64,000 bases of DNA, taken from the NCBI RefSeq assembly GCF_030161435.1, contig NZ_BSSV01000003.1, positions 1 through 64,000 on the forward strand, in the 5' to 3' direction. The position numbers and the translations under genes are program-made. Origin of the DNA: Thalassotalea loyana (lineage in GTDB: Bacteria; Pseudomonadota; Gammaproteobacteria; Enterobacterales; Alteromonadaceae). Below are positions 36,785 to 45,199 of the stretch, one piece after another. The notes below the pieces were generated by a model. That model was not told where the DNA came from and did no database searches. It saw only the letters and a list, made by a program, of their open reading frames with translations. Position 1 is the first letter of the stretch. The number at the start of each line of letters is the position of its first letter.

Positions 36785-37180
36785 TTACACAAATATCGCT
36801 AATAATATTGCCGTTACGCCTGCAAAAACAGATGTAACCAGACCGATATTCTTACTTCTCAACCAACCAGATAAACCAATACATGCAATCAGTGAAAACA
36901 GGCCTAACGCCATAGACAAAGAACTTGTGCGTGTTCCAAAGGTTAATGTATCTATTGCAACATTCAGCTGAAGAGCATTAGCGACGGCTATTGATGAAGC
37001 CGCACAAATGATAAAACAACAAGCGGCAAACGATGAACAGATAATCATCCAGTTAACAATTTTACTTGATGGCGCAGTCGTTAAAATAGCAGCCAGAAAT
37101 GTAGCAGAAAAACCACCAAGAAACGCTGAAAGCAACGTAAGTTGTTCGGTAATGCCTATTAACTGTTCTACATTCATCAT
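36785..37180 (-). CDS. Hypothetical four-pass membrane protein
   Basis: A 131-residue protein with four hydrophobic segments (about 15-33, 42-64, 86-105 and 112-130). The N-terminus reads 'VEQLIGITEQLTLLSAFLGG'. I recognise no family. The ATG has AAGGA upstream. No neighbour suggests a role. Confidence 0.6.
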   Translation of the reverse strand: MMNVEQLIGITEQLTLLSAFLGGFSATFLAAILTTAPSSKIVNWMIICSSFAACCFIICAASSIAVANALQLNVAIDTLTFGTRTSSLSMALGLFSLIACIGLSGWLRSKNIGLVTSVFAGVTAILLAIFV

Positions 37181-37225
37181 CGTTATCCTTATTATTGTTG
37201 TTATATTGTTCTTACTGATTACCTT

Positions 37226-37681
37226 CTATTTAACCATATAAATACAGTTATCCAAGCCAATAGGCTCGGGATATATCGCTTCGCAAAAGCCAAATTTTTT
37301 ATAGGCTTTCATCGCACTTGCGTTGTGCGCTAAAACAAACAATGAACATTGATTTAGCTTCAGTTCACGCATACCCAAATTACATAAGCTTGTAATTAGG
37401 TTGGATGCATAGCCTTGGCCACGGCAGGATGGATTGACCACTAAGCGACCTAAATGACATTTCCCTATTCGTTGATAGAACTGTCCAAAACCTAGCAACT
37501 CATCGTTTGGTGAAACTAAGGCATAAGAATTCAGGTCCTTCAGTTTTAAGTCTTCACAAAACGTCATTTGATCAAAAGGAAACCTAAAATTAGGCCCTGC
37601 CCAATCCGTTAACAACTGTTCTGTAGTGAACCACGTCATCATTTCTAATAAATGATTTTCCGTAGGTGGTACCAATCTCAT
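37226..37681 (-). CDS. GNAT family N-acetyltransferase
   Basis: A 151-residue GNAT protein. Motif A is 'LVVNPSCRGQGYASNLITSL' with the 'RGQGYA' acetyl-CoA loop, and motif B is 'AMKAYKKFGFCEA'. I chose the ATG at 37681 over a TTG three codons earlier. The acceptor is unknown. It lies 40 bp downstream of a VOC gene on the same strand. Confidence 0.85.
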   Translation of the reverse strand: MRLVPPTENHLLEMMTWFTTEQLLTDWAGPNFRFPFDQMTFCEDLKLKDLNSYALVSPNDELLGFGQFYQRIGKCHLGRLVVNPSCRGQGYASNLITSLCNLGMRELKLNQCSLFVLAHNASAMKAYKKFGFCEAIYPEPIGLDNCIYMVK

Positions 37682-37721
37682 ATTTACCAAACACCTAAAC
37701 CTGTTTAACTAAATTGCTTAA

Positions 37722-38105
37722 CTAACTAATCCGTTTTTCAACGCGCCATGGTGGATTAAGCCTATTTTCGCCTGCCCAGTATAATTTGATTTTATTGCCC
37801 GAAGGATCTTTAAGAATTGCTTCCTTCCACAGATAGCTTTCTTCTTTAGGCTGCTGAATAAAACGAATCCCTTTGGCTTCTATTGCTTGCACCCACTCTT
37901 CCAAGTTTTCGTGCTCAAAATAAATGACAGCACCATTACTAAAATCCTCGGTTTCCAGCGATAGTGAAAATGTCGAGCCTTCATCAGGGCATTCAAATCT
38001 CGCGTAATGCGGTGCATCAACGATTTGAGTAAAGCCCAACGTCAGATAAAACGCGGTAGCCTCACTCATATTTTTTACTGGCAAAGTAACTTGATTAAGT
38101 TTCAT
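37722..38105 (-). CDS. VOC family protein
   Basis: A 127-residue glyoxalase/bleomycin-resistance-fold protein: 'LNQVTLPVKNMSEATAFYL' at the start and 'AILKDPSGNKIKLY' at the second metal-ligand strand. I chose the ATG at 38105, which has GGAGAG 4 bases upstream, over one four codons earlier. The substrate is unknown. Confidence 0.85.
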   Translation of the reverse strand: MKLNQVTLPVKNMSEATAFYLTLGFTQIVDAPHYARFECPDEGSTFSLSLETEDFSNGAVIYFEHENLEEWVQAIEAKGIRFIQQPKEESYLWKEAILKDPSGNKIKLYWAGENRLNPPWRVEKRIS

Positions 38106-38138
38106 TACGCTCTCCATGGCAAATGTTAAGTGCTCCGA

Positions 38139-38909
38139 TTAAACCCTGTCTATCATAGACATTGTATTAAGTAGGCAATGTGCAAAAATTAACGGCCATA
38201 AATTCCTGCCAAAAGCGACATAACCAATGCCCATTGCAAGGCCAATTAATGCAACGGTAATTGAACGTTCGGAAATATCATAAGAATGCCTAAAGCCAAA
38301 AATTAACGCCTGTAATAAAACAGCGATGATCGTTGCAAACCAAGTGCTAGCGAGCACCTTTTCAATCCAGTTAATTAGAAAACCTCTATCTAATATTTCC
38401 TCTAACGCAGACTGCAACCAAACAAATGGAATTATCGTCAAAAATAGTAGCCAATTGCCCGTAAGGTCACCAAATTTTGACGCTGCATTATCTTCTGACA
38501 TATCAGGCGCAACGTCCAAACCTAGCTGGCTTTTCAACAGTTGAAAACTAACGATAGAGAGTACGGAAAATACGAGAATGAAAATAGTGGCGAATATGGC
38601 CTTTTTATAACTTGTTGGTTTGAATAAACCAATTTCTCGCCAGGAGGATTGTCTCAACCTAACTAAAATAGCAGCCGTAAAAAGAGTGGTAAAGGACCAA
38701 AACAGACCATTAGTAATGAAGTTAAATTGCGAGAAGTATACTTCACGAATAAGGAACATGACCGATATATAGATAACCAGATCAATGAAAAAAACAAAAG
38801 CACTTGGCTTTTTTGTGTTTAGTATTGATGCAACTCCATTTGACTTAATATCCACCTGTATTTTCCTTAAACAGTTAATGCTAGATACTGACTGGGCAAT
38901 ATTGAGCAT
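38139..38909 (-). CDS. CPBP (Abi/CAAX) family intramembrane metalloprotease
   Basis: A 256-residue protein with about seven membrane segments. The catalytic motifs are EExxxR at residues 170-175 ('EEILDR'), FxxxH in 'FGFRHSYD' near 205-208 and 'HCLLN' near the C-terminus. The family includes CAAX-type proteases and bacteriocin self-immunity proteins; the substrate is unknown. The first 30 residues are polar and atypical, so the true start may be downstream. The 327-bp stretch to its right (38910-39236) has no gene, only an inverted repeat. Confidence 0.8.
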   Translation of the reverse strand: MLNIAQSVSSINCLRKIQVDIKSNGVASILNTKKPSAFVFFIDLVIYISVMFLIREVYFSQFNFITNGLFWSFTTLFTAAILVRLRQSSWREIGLFKPTSYKKAIFATIFILVFSVLSIVSFQLLKSQLGLDVAPDMSEDNAASKFGDLTGNWLLFLTIIPFVWLQSALEEILDRGFLINWIEKVLASTWFATIIAVLLQALIFGFRHSYDISERSITVALIGLAMGIGYVAFGRNLWPLIFAHCLLNTMSMIDRV

Positions 38910-39134
38910 AAATTTTTTAGCACAATCGACGTGCTACTTAATTCGACTAGTAAACTATTGGTGTCGCAGCCAATAAGTAACAACTAGTATGCCTGCATAA
39001 AACACATTAATCTACATGCTATCATCGCGCATAACCGATTGCTTTAACCCACTTAATAACTAAAATTCAAGCAATGGCAATACCATTTAATTGGTTATTA
39101 AAATCATACAAGCATGATGACGAGTACACGTTAT

Positions 39135-39163
39135 CCATTTGTATCGCTCAGCCTTACAAATGG
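39135..39163. promoter_or_regulatory. Inverted repeat upstream of the 39237 gene
   Basis: A 9-bp perfect inverted repeat ('CCATTTGTA' 39135-39143 and 'TACAAATGG' 39155-39163) with an 11-base spacer lies about 75 bp before the start of the next plus-strand gene. No T-run follows on either strand, so an operator is more likely than a terminator. The rest of 38910-39236 shows nothing recognisable. Confidence 0.4.
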
Positions 39164-39236
39164 TCAAAAATCAATCGAAAAGTGATCTCATAGCAATTTG
39201 TGCCGTATTAATACACATACTCACTATGAGGATATT

Positions 39237-39746
39237 ATGATGATTCGTTACTACTTTTTATCAAAAAATATAGACGTAACCGAGGCATTTGATCACAAAT
39301 TACGTGATATGGGGCTAAACAAAAGCCATGTTCACGTGTACGGTGTTAATGATGAAGACGCTCGAACACATGATCTAACGCCAGTGTTCTCGCTAATGAG
39401 GCTGGACATACTTCACTATCTATTCAGAGGGCTGTTATTAGGCCTTTTAGTATCGGGCTTAATTATTAGCGCGCTCTACTTTCTCAATATTAATCATTTC
39501 GCAACAATATCAATTGCTGTCGCTACGTTTGTAACAGGCTTTATTACTTGGGAGTCAGGTCTAATTGGTATGCATAAAACCAACTACAAGCTTCAGCCCT
39601 TTCAGCGCTACATCAACTCGAATCAACACATTCTTTTTGTTGATGCGCAGGAAAGTGAATTGCCGATAGTGGATCAGGTTGCAAATAAATTTTCGAACGT
39701 CAAACGCCTAGCCGTAGGTAGTTCAACAATTAACCCATTCGAATAG
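39237..39746 (+). CDS. Hypothetical two-pass membrane protein
   Basis: A protein of about 169 residues. The N-terminal soluble part ('IRYYFLSKNIDVTEAFDHKL') is followed by two membrane segments ('LLLGLLVSGLIISALYFL' and 'ISIAVATFVTGFITWESG') and a soluble C-terminal part. The layout recalls general-stress YflT/GsiB-like membrane proteins, but I cannot assign a family. The ATG at 39237 has GAGG 5 bases upstream; an earlier in-frame ATG lacks one. Confidence 0.65.
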   Translation: MMIRYYFLSKNIDVTEAFDHKLRDMGLNKSHVHVYGVNDEDARTHDLTPVFSLMRLDILHYLFRGLLLGLLVSGLIISALYFLNINHFATISIAVATFVTGFITWESGLIGMHKTNYKLQPFQRYINSNQHILFVDAQESELPIVDQVANKFSNVKRLAVGSSTINPFE

Positions 39747-39812
39747 TGTTGGACAGTTCACAACTAAGATTTTAACAACAGCATTGAGTGTGCAAGCACA
39801 CAGGAGATACGC

Positions 39813-40595
39813 ATGGCTAAGACAGACGTAAGCAAAAACCTAAATAAACCGTTTGCCAGAGTAATAGAAAGTAACGTGGTTGACTCGTCTTCACCGCTTC
39901 ATTGGCTCGCGTTAGCATTAAAAGACTTTGCAAGAGCACCTGCAATTGCACTCGCTTACGGGGCACTGTTTAGTATCATCCCGATAGCCATTTGTTTATT
40001 CGTGATCAGTTCAAGTAATCACTTAGTGATACTTCCTGCCACTATCGCGTTTGCGCTAATTGGCCCCGCATTTGCCACAGGGTTGTACGATGTCGCCTGG
40101 GAATTAGAAAAAGGACATACCCCAACCTTTCGCCATAGCTTAAAATCCATGTTCAGAAACCCCGTTGGTGAATGGGGATTTGCGATCGTACTCTTTATAC
40201 TGATGGTGGCTTGGACTCGCGTCGCGGCGCTTATTCACGTGTTGTACCCTAGCGCAACAAACCCAACATTCGAAGAGCTACTGGCCTTTTTGACACTGGG
40301 TAGTATCGCAGGTGCGTGTTTTCTTGTTGTTGTGTTCGGTATTTCTGCATTTACGCCGCAAATTGTTGTTGAACGCCGTGTTGATATTATGACCGCAGTA
40401 GTGAGCTCATTAAAAGCGGTACATAAAAACCCTAAAGCAATGTTTAGCTGGGGTTTGATGATCATATGCTTAGTTGGGTTTAGCATCCTAACCCTCGGGT
40501 TTGGTTTCATTGTTACGATGCCCATTTTGGCTTTTGCTAGTTGGCACGCATATATTGCCGTTATCAAAACCAAACGACCTCGTTCATACGAATAA
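39813..40595 (+). CDS. DUF2189 family membrane protein
   Basis: A 260-residue protein with about six membrane segments that matches DUF2189. 'WLALALKDFARAPAIALAYG' near residue 31, 'GPAFATGLYDVAWELEKG' and 'FTPQIVVERRVDIMTAVVSS' are the conserved blocks. The family is integral to the inner membrane and of unknown function; some members are linked to cytochrome oxidase assembly loci. It lies 66 bp after the preceding plus-strand gene. Confidence 0.85.
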   Translation: MAKTDVSKNLNKPFARVIESNVVDSSSPLHWLALALKDFARAPAIALAYGALFSIIPIAICLFVISSSNHLVILPATIAFALIGPAFATGLYDVAWELEKGHTPTFRHSLKSMFRNPVGEWGFAIVLFILMVAWTRVAALIHVLYPSATNPTFEELLAFLTLGSIAGACFLVVVFGISAFTPQIVVERRVDIMTAVVSSLKAVHKNPKAMFSWGLMIICLVGFSILTLGFGFIVTMPILAFASWHAYIAVIKTKRPRSYE

Positions 40596-40610
40596 ACTGT
40601 TTTGAAAATT

Positions 40611-40669
40611 AAACGCTCAGCGCATACCCGTTATTTTAAAGTAAACTCTGCAACGGTATCTGAGCGTTT
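40611..40669 (+). terminator. Hairpin terminator after DUF2189
   Basis: A 10-bp outer stem ('AAACGCTCAG' 40611-40620 and 'CTGAGCGTTT' 40660-40669) with a further inner pairing ('ATACC' and 'GGTAT'), starting 16 bp after the stop. The right flank is 'tggtatctttg', so it may act on both converging transcripts. Confidence 0.6.
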
Positions 40670-40712
40670 TGGTATCTTTGTTATAGATCGCTTTATTGAC
40701 TATTCAACCACG

Positions 40713-41609
40713 TCAAGAGCCAACTTTCTCCTGAGACGGCTCAGAAACCGATGGAGCGACGTTGTCAGACTTATTCGATGATGAATTTTTGAGACTAACG
40801 ATATTGCCAATTAGCATGAAAAAGCCTCCAATTATTAAAGAAAGTTCGAATTTCTCTGAATAAAGTAAAACACCGACAAGCGCGATGAGTGGCAACCTAA
40901 GAAAATCTAACGTGACTACGGTTGTTACTTCGGCGTATTGCATAGCTCTTACCATACAATAATGAGCTGACAACGCCGTCAAACCGATTACAAGTAACCA
41001 GAGCCACTGCAATCCAACTGGCCAAACCCAATTAGATAAAGAAAGAAAAAAACCAATTGGGAGTTGAACCAAGCACATGTAAAGCAGAATAGACGTTGCG
41101 GAATCCGATGTACTCAGCGACTTAGTTGCTACATGCGACACAGCAAAGCATATAGCGGCGGCTAAAACGATTAGAGAAGCCGTATCAATAATCTCAATAC
41201 CAGGCTGAAGGATAAAACCAACGCCCACACTTCCTAAAATAATTGCAATGACTTTTCTAGCTGTAACAGTTTCACCTAGCACCAATGATGCAACAATAAG
41301 CGTCCATATAGGCACGGTAAACTCCAACGCAAAGACTTCTGCCAAAGGCAGCAACCCTATACCTACAAACCAGCCGTATTGCCCGACAAAGTGGAATACA
41401 TTTCTGATAGTATGAAGGCCTAGCCTATTGGTGCTAAGTTTAATCCGTTCACTTGAAGCTCGGAAGATAAGAAAGATAACAACCAGACCGAGAGCACTTC
41501 TAAAAAACAATGTTTGATGAATGGCAATTTCACCACTTAACTCTCGAGCACAGATAGCCATTAGGCTAAATGACATTAGTGCGCCAATCATCCAAATTAC
41601 AGTTTGCAT
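40713..41609 (-). CDS. DMT superfamily (EamA) transporter
   Basis: A 298-residue protein with ten predicted membrane segments in two EamA repeats (about 5-135 and 145-280). 'GYFVG'-like and 'PIWTLIVASLVLGE' blocks and the 'LRLPLIALVGVLLYSE' end of the second repeat are typical of drug/metabolite exporters. The C-terminal 20 residues are polar and serine-rich. The substrate is unknown. Confidence 0.87.
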   Translation of the reverse strand: MQTVIWMIGALMSFSLMAICARELSGEIAIHQTLFFRSALGLVVIFLIFRASSERIKLSTNRLGLHTIRNVFHFVGQYGWFVGIGLLPLAEVFALEFTVPIWTLIVASLVLGETVTARKVIAIILGSVGVGFILQPGIEIIDTASLIVLAAAICFAVSHVATKSLSTSDSATSILLYMCLVQLPIGFFLSLSNWVWPVGLQWLWLLVIGLTALSAHYCMVRAMQYAEVTTVVTLDFLRLPLIALVGVLLYSEKFELSLIIGGFFMLIGNIVSLKNSSSNKSDNVAPSVSEPSQEKVGS

Positions 41610-41728
41610 TAGTGAATTTTACTCATAGAAAATAGCGTCGATTGAAAAGCTGATTAATACTTGTTGTACATTAGTGACGTAAGCAAACAAGCCAACTGGT
41701 TTGGTCCTTGTACGTATTTGATTTCGTC

Positions 41729-42514
41729 TTATAGTTTGATAGTCACAATGCCAGACATGTAGTCGACAGCACTGCCCGACAGGATAACCCTATCCTCTAT
41801 TACTTCACATTGCACTAATCCAGTCCTTTGCGATAACTGCTTACCAACAAGCTTATTACGGTTTAACTTCTTGGCCCAATATGGTGCAAGTTCGCAATGC
41901 GCAGAGCCTGTTACAGGGTCTTCATTAACTCTTAGTTTAGGAAAGAAGCAACGGCTTACAAAATCTGTATCTTTACCCGCAGCAGTAACGACTACGCCCC
42001 TTAAATCCAAGGCTTGAAGCTTAACAAAATCAGGAGATAGCGATTGAACCTGAAGTTCACTTTCTAGCTCAACAATATAGTCAAAGGCCGCCGACGTCTT
42101 AACCGGCACAATACCTAGGGCTTCTGCTAGTATTGCAGGTGGTTCAATGGCATTAAGTTCACTCGCAGGAAAGCTCATACTGTAGCCCGCGCTCGACCTA
42201 GTCACTTCCAGCTCGCCACTTTTGGTATAAAATGAAATCGACGCTTTGTTATAGCCTAAATGCTTAAACAAAACATGTGCAGTTGCTAAGGTCGCATGAC
42301 CACAAAGATCAACTTCATCTTCGGGCGTGAACCAGCGCAACGCATAACCTTCCCCCTCTTCGACGAAAAATGCAGTTTCTGACAGGTTATTTTCTTCGGC
42401 TATTTTTTGAAGTAAATCATCACTAAGCCATTCTTTCAGCGGGCAAACGGCTGCAGGATTTCCTTCGAAGGTTTTACTAGCAAAGGCATCAACTTGAAAA
42501 ATATTAATTTCCAT
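41729..42514 (-). CDS. PhzF family isomerase/epimerase-like protein
   Basis: A 261-residue PhzF-fold protein. 'QVDAFASKTFEGNPAAVCPL' and 'NLSETAFF' contain the conserved Asn and catalytic Glu. 'LRWFTPEDEVDLCGHATLATAH' (in part) and 'NEDPVTGSAHC' are the other signatures. True PhzF isomerises a phenazine precursor; no phenazine genes are present here, so a different small-molecule isomerase role is likely. Confidence 0.9.
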   Translation of the reverse strand: MEINIFQVDAFASKTFEGNPAAVCPLKEWLSDDLLQKIAEENNLSETAFFVEEGEGYALRWFTPEDEVDLCGHATLATAHVLFKHLGYNKASISFYTKSGELEVTRSSAGYSMSFPASELNAIEPPAILAEALGIVPVKTSAAFDYIVELESELQVQSLSPDFVKLQALDLRGVVVTAAGKDTDFVSRCFFPKLRVNEDPVTGSAHCELAPYWAKKLNRNKLVGKQLSQRTGLVQCEVIEDRVILSGSAVDYMSGIVTIKL

Positions 42515-42588
42515 TAAACAAAACTACTCCATCGTTATTTTAAACACCTTAGCTACATAGAATGGCTATTTACAGGTGACTTTATTAA

Positions 42589-42945
42589 TTAGATTTGCCA
42601 AAAGCCACTTTGAATTGAGCCATACATAACGACCGCACAGGTGCCGTGACCGGGAATTTCCATCGGTGGTACGGCAACCTGCGCACCTGACTCTTCAGCT
42701 TTTCGCACGGCATCGTGAATATCATCAACTAAGTAATATGGTCGAGTTGTTGGCTCTTCAGCAGCGTGCATTGGCGCACGAATTCCTAACATTTCACCAT
42801 GAGATAATATCGCCGTTCTCGCGTTACCGAGTGCTGGGATCGCGTCACTAAATGTTACCCCTAATGCATTCGCATATGAATCGCAGATCTCGTCTACCTC
42901 TTTTGCAACCACTTCTAAATAATGAACACTGGTATTTTCTGCCAT
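42589..42945 (-). CDS. VOC family protein
   Basis: A 118-residue VOC-fold protein. 'VHYLEVVAKEVDEICDSYAN' and 'RPYYLVDDIHDAVRKAEE' mark the two half-barrels, and 'GHGTCAVVMYGSIQSGFWQI' is the C-terminal ligand strand. The ATG has GGGAG upstream within 'ataac', a word that also resembles an attC core. The substrate is unknown. Confidence 0.82.
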   Translation of the reverse strand: MAENTSVHYLEVVAKEVDEICDSYANALGVTFSDAIPALGNARTAILSHGEMLGIRAPMHAAEEPTTRPYYLVDDIHDAVRKAEESGAQVAVPPMEIPGHGTCAVVMYGSIQSGFWQI

Positions 42946-43024
42946 AACTATCTCCCGTATCTATCTCCAGACCCAATTTACGCTGACACAACGCATTAAC
43001 ATGGTATGAACTATTATCGTATCG

Positions 43025-43414
43025 TTATTCGTTAGATTTCGAAGCCACCGACTGATAAAGATATATTGCCAATAAGCCAAACACAATCTCCGCCACGAAA
43101 TACAAATACATGAGCGTATTAGGTTGACCGTCAATCAAAATACCAACAAGACGGCCTAACGCCATAGATAACAGCGTAATCGCAACAATAATTAACGCTA
43201 AATCTACGTTTTTCTTATAGTGCAGTACGAATATTAATATAAAACCTATAGCAAACTGAGCACCACCATAGGTTGCCCTAAAATCAATTGTAGCTGAGTT
43301 AGGATCTGGGTTAGCACCTGTCACCCAGTTTGCCATTTCAATAGGGAATACAAGAAATAGTGCTCCATACACCAAAAAGAATAACGCAGTTAAATAAACG
43401 AACAATTTCGACAC
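43025..43414 (-). CDS. DUF4345-like membrane protein
   Basis: A 129-residue protein with four membrane segments. 'YGALFLVFPIEMANWVTG' and 'DFRATYGGAQFAIGF' match the DUF4345 pattern. The function is unknown. The start is GTG with GGAG 5 bases before it. The stop codon lies in 'cgttattc', resembling the cassette genes to the right, so it may be an old cassette. Confidence 0.68.
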   Translation of the reverse strand: MSKLFVYLTALFFLVYGALFLVFPIEMANWVTGANPDPNSATIDFRATYGGAQFAIGFILIFVLHYKKNVDLALIIVAITLLSMALGRLVGILIDGQPNTLMYLYFVAEIVFGLLAIYLYQSVASKSNE

Positions 43415-43529
43415 ACCTTCTCCCCTTGCTTGCTAGAGTAACCTAACACCTACATATGGCACATTTCAGTTTACTAATGAGATGCAAAGGCTCATATACC
43501 AAGTGCTATGTGCCTTACTAAACCATTTA

Positions 43530-43880
43530 TTACCTGCCAGCAAACTCTGTGATTTGCCAAAACTCACCTGAAGGTCCCCAAAGAAAAATAACTTTACCCC
43601 AACGTTCTTGTTGAATCGGATTATATTTAAAATCAAAACCTTCCAAGCTTGCTATACGTTCATATGCTTCATTAATATCCAGCACTGACAATTGCAGCAC
43701 CAAGTTATTTGCCAAGTCATGGTTATAAAATCGTTGTAAAAAGAAGAAACAATCGCCATTTTCAAATAACGAGAGGTCTTCAGAGACATAATCCATTTTA
43801 AAACCCAGTGCTTGGTAAAACGATTGACTCGTTTCGTAGTCTTTACTTGGAATAAAAACCCTAATATCGTCTACTTGCAC
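43530..43880 (-). CDS. VOC / bleomycin-resistance-like protein
   Basis: A 116-residue VOC protein: 'IRVFIPSKDYETSQSFYQAL' at the start and 'VIFLWGPSGEFWQITEFAG' at the end. I chose GTG at 43880 because AAGGAG is 6 bases upstream; a TTG seven codons earlier would include the ribosome-binding site in the coding region. Its start lies immediately after the relic attC core at 43892, as in a cassette. Confidence 0.8.
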   Translation of the reverse strand: MQVDDIRVFIPSKDYETSQSFYQALGFKMDYVSEDLSLFENGDCFFFLQRFYNHDLANNLVLQLSVLDINEAYERIASLEGFDFKYNPIQQERWGKVIFLWGPSGEFWQITEFAGR

Positions 43881-43891
43881 ATAATTCTCCT

Positions 43892-43998
43892 TGGTAACCA
43901 ATATCTTGAACAGCGACTAAAACAGGTTTGTTCATATTTAAAGCGAAGAGAAGCTGAGCCAAGCTACAGTGGCCCCTCGCTTAATTAACTCGTTATGT
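43892..43998 (-). repeat. attC relic (distal)
   Basis: The right half is a good match ('gaagctgagccaagct' and 'tcgcttaatta', ending GTTATGT at 43992-43998). The left arm is eroded. The TTA at 43993-43995 doubles as the stop of the lipoprotein gene. Confidence 0.6.
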
Positions 43999-44322
43999 GC
44001 CTATTTTTACAGAACACGCTTTAATTAAGTTTCCCATGAATACCTTAGACTGTTGAAAAGACTTAGGTGTAAATATGTCATCAGTTTCATCTGTCTCGGT
44101 GCCATCAATCGTTAACTTATAGTAAGTAATTTTTCCCGCTTCTTTTTCAACGTCTACAGAAAGTAGGTAATTGGTTGAAGCTTGATACTTTTCAAACTCT
44201 TTATTGAAACAACTTTCATCAACGGCGTCATCAAGCTTTTTGCCATAGCCTACAATGTTAACTGGTTGCACACCGCAAGCAGTAATTAAGCTCAAGAGTG
44301 AAATTGCAATTAGAGTCTTCAT
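43993..44322 (-). CDS. Hypothetical lipoprotein, cassette gene
   Basis: A 109-residue protein with a lipoprotein signal; lipobox 'LITAC' puts the acylated cysteine near residue 16. The rest ('DDAVDESCFNKEFEKYQAS') has no recognised family. Its start overlaps the stop of the VOC gene by 4 bp (ATGA), so the two share one cassette. Its stop codon lies inside the right end of the relic attC. Confidence 0.65.
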   Translation of the reverse strand: MKTLIAISLLSLITACGVQPVNIVGYGKKLDDAVDESCFNKEFEKYQASTNYLLSVDVEKEAGKITYYKLTIDGTETDETDDIFTPKSFQQSKVFMGNLIKACSVKIGT

Positions 44323-44696
44323 ATCATCCTAGCATCCTCATGACACACCATTTCTATATTATGACCATCAGGATCGATTACATAGGCTGCGTAGTATTGA
44401 CCACTGTAGTTTGGTCGTATCCCTGGAGCACCATTATCCAGAGCACCTATTTCTAACGCGATCCGGTGAAAATTTTTAACTTGCTCTCGATTTGAAGCTA
44501 CAAAAGCAAGGTGAAGATGCGCTGGATTTTCTTCAGGTACACGGCGAATACACAGAGATGATTTACCATCTGAGCTCATCTCAATACCAAGTTCATTCTC
44601 TGAAACTACTGCAATGTCGATCGGCTGCAAGACCCTGAGATAAAACTCCTTGGACTTTTCATAATCACGAACGCCAAAAACTACGTGATCAAACAT
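44319..44696 (-). CDS. VOC family protein, first gene of a two-gene cassette
   Basis: A 125-residue VOC protein: 'FDHVVFGVRDYEKSKEFYL' and 'YYAAYVIDPDGHNIEMVCH' are the two ligand strands. It is related in sequence to the VOC gene at 12485. The ATG has GGGGAGAG upstream. It starts 32 bp after the attC core at 44728 and is coupled to the lipoprotein gene. Confidence 0.82.
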   Translation of the reverse strand: MFDHVVFGVRDYEKSKEFYLRVLQPIDIAVVSENELGIEMSSDGKSSLCIRRVPEENPAHLHLAFVASNREQVKNFHRIALEIGALDNGAPGIRPNYSGQYYAAYVIDPDGHNIEMVCHEDARMI

Positions 44697-44727
44697 GCTC
44701 TCTCCCCTTCTAAAAGCTTCATAAGCG

Positions 44728-44832
44728 CTCTAACGCCCCAAAAAGAATCAGGAATAAGTTTGGTTAAACTTGTGTCGCATAGCGAAACATTGCCAAGTAT
44801 TAAAAGCTATGCGCTTATTTAGTTTGTTATTG
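44728..44832 (-). repeat. attC site
   Basis: A 105-bp attC with 'ctctaac' at the left and 'GTTATTG' at the right (44826-44832). The arms are diverged ('ggaataagtttggttaaa' and 'gccaagtatt'), but both core triplets are intact. Confidence 0.7.
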
Positions 44833-45066
44833 TTCGTTTCGGTTAACAGTTTTGGATAATTCTTCGATCTTTTTATCTGTAATCGCTAACCTAGTATGAA
44901 TGTAGTAAAAGATACTAAGCCCCAAGATTATGTTCAACGTAGAACTTTCTATAGTTTGTGAAGATATAAAAATGATAACAATAAAAGCTTCAAGAAAAGT
45001 ATTTCTCGGTTTTGTACCATGTAAAGCTTCTTCATGACGGTTACTAGTGTCTTCTAACAGACTCAT
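44827..45066 (-). CDS. Hypothetical small membrane protein, cassette gene
   Basis: A 79-residue protein with a polar N-terminus, one or two hydrophobic segments ('FLEAFIVIIFISSQ', 'LNIILGLSIFYYIHT') and a charged, possibly coiled tail. I recognise no family. The ATG has a strong AAGGA. Its stop codon is formed inside the right core of its attC. Confidence 0.65.
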   Translation of the reverse strand: MSLLEDTSNRHEEALHGTKPRNTFLEAFIVIIFISSQTIESSTLNIILGLSIFYYIHTRLAITDKKIEELSKTVNRNEQ

Positions 45067-45084
45067 ATTACTTCCTTATAAATA

Positions 45085-45193
45085 GCCTAATCCCTAAAAA
45101 GCGGCTAATAATAGCTTGGCAAAATTTGTGAATAAGAGCGGAACCGAGCCAAGCCAAGCTTTAGCAGTTCCGCGCGTAAATGGCTTGTTAGCC
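45085..45193 (-). repeat. attC site with altered crossover core
   Basis: A 109-bp attC ending GTTAGCC (45187-45193) with well-kept arms and a small tandem stutter ('gccaagccaagc'). The left core reads 'gcctaat' where intact sites have AAC, so the GTT recombination triplet on the cassette strand is ATT. Confidence 0.8.
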
Positions 45194-45199
45194 ATATTT

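Noticed and set aside
41640-41728. Possible attC relic ('aagcaaacaagccaactggtt') between the EamA and PhzF genes
   Set aside because: A short resemblance to the 50410-type arm only; no paired cores at the expected spacing.
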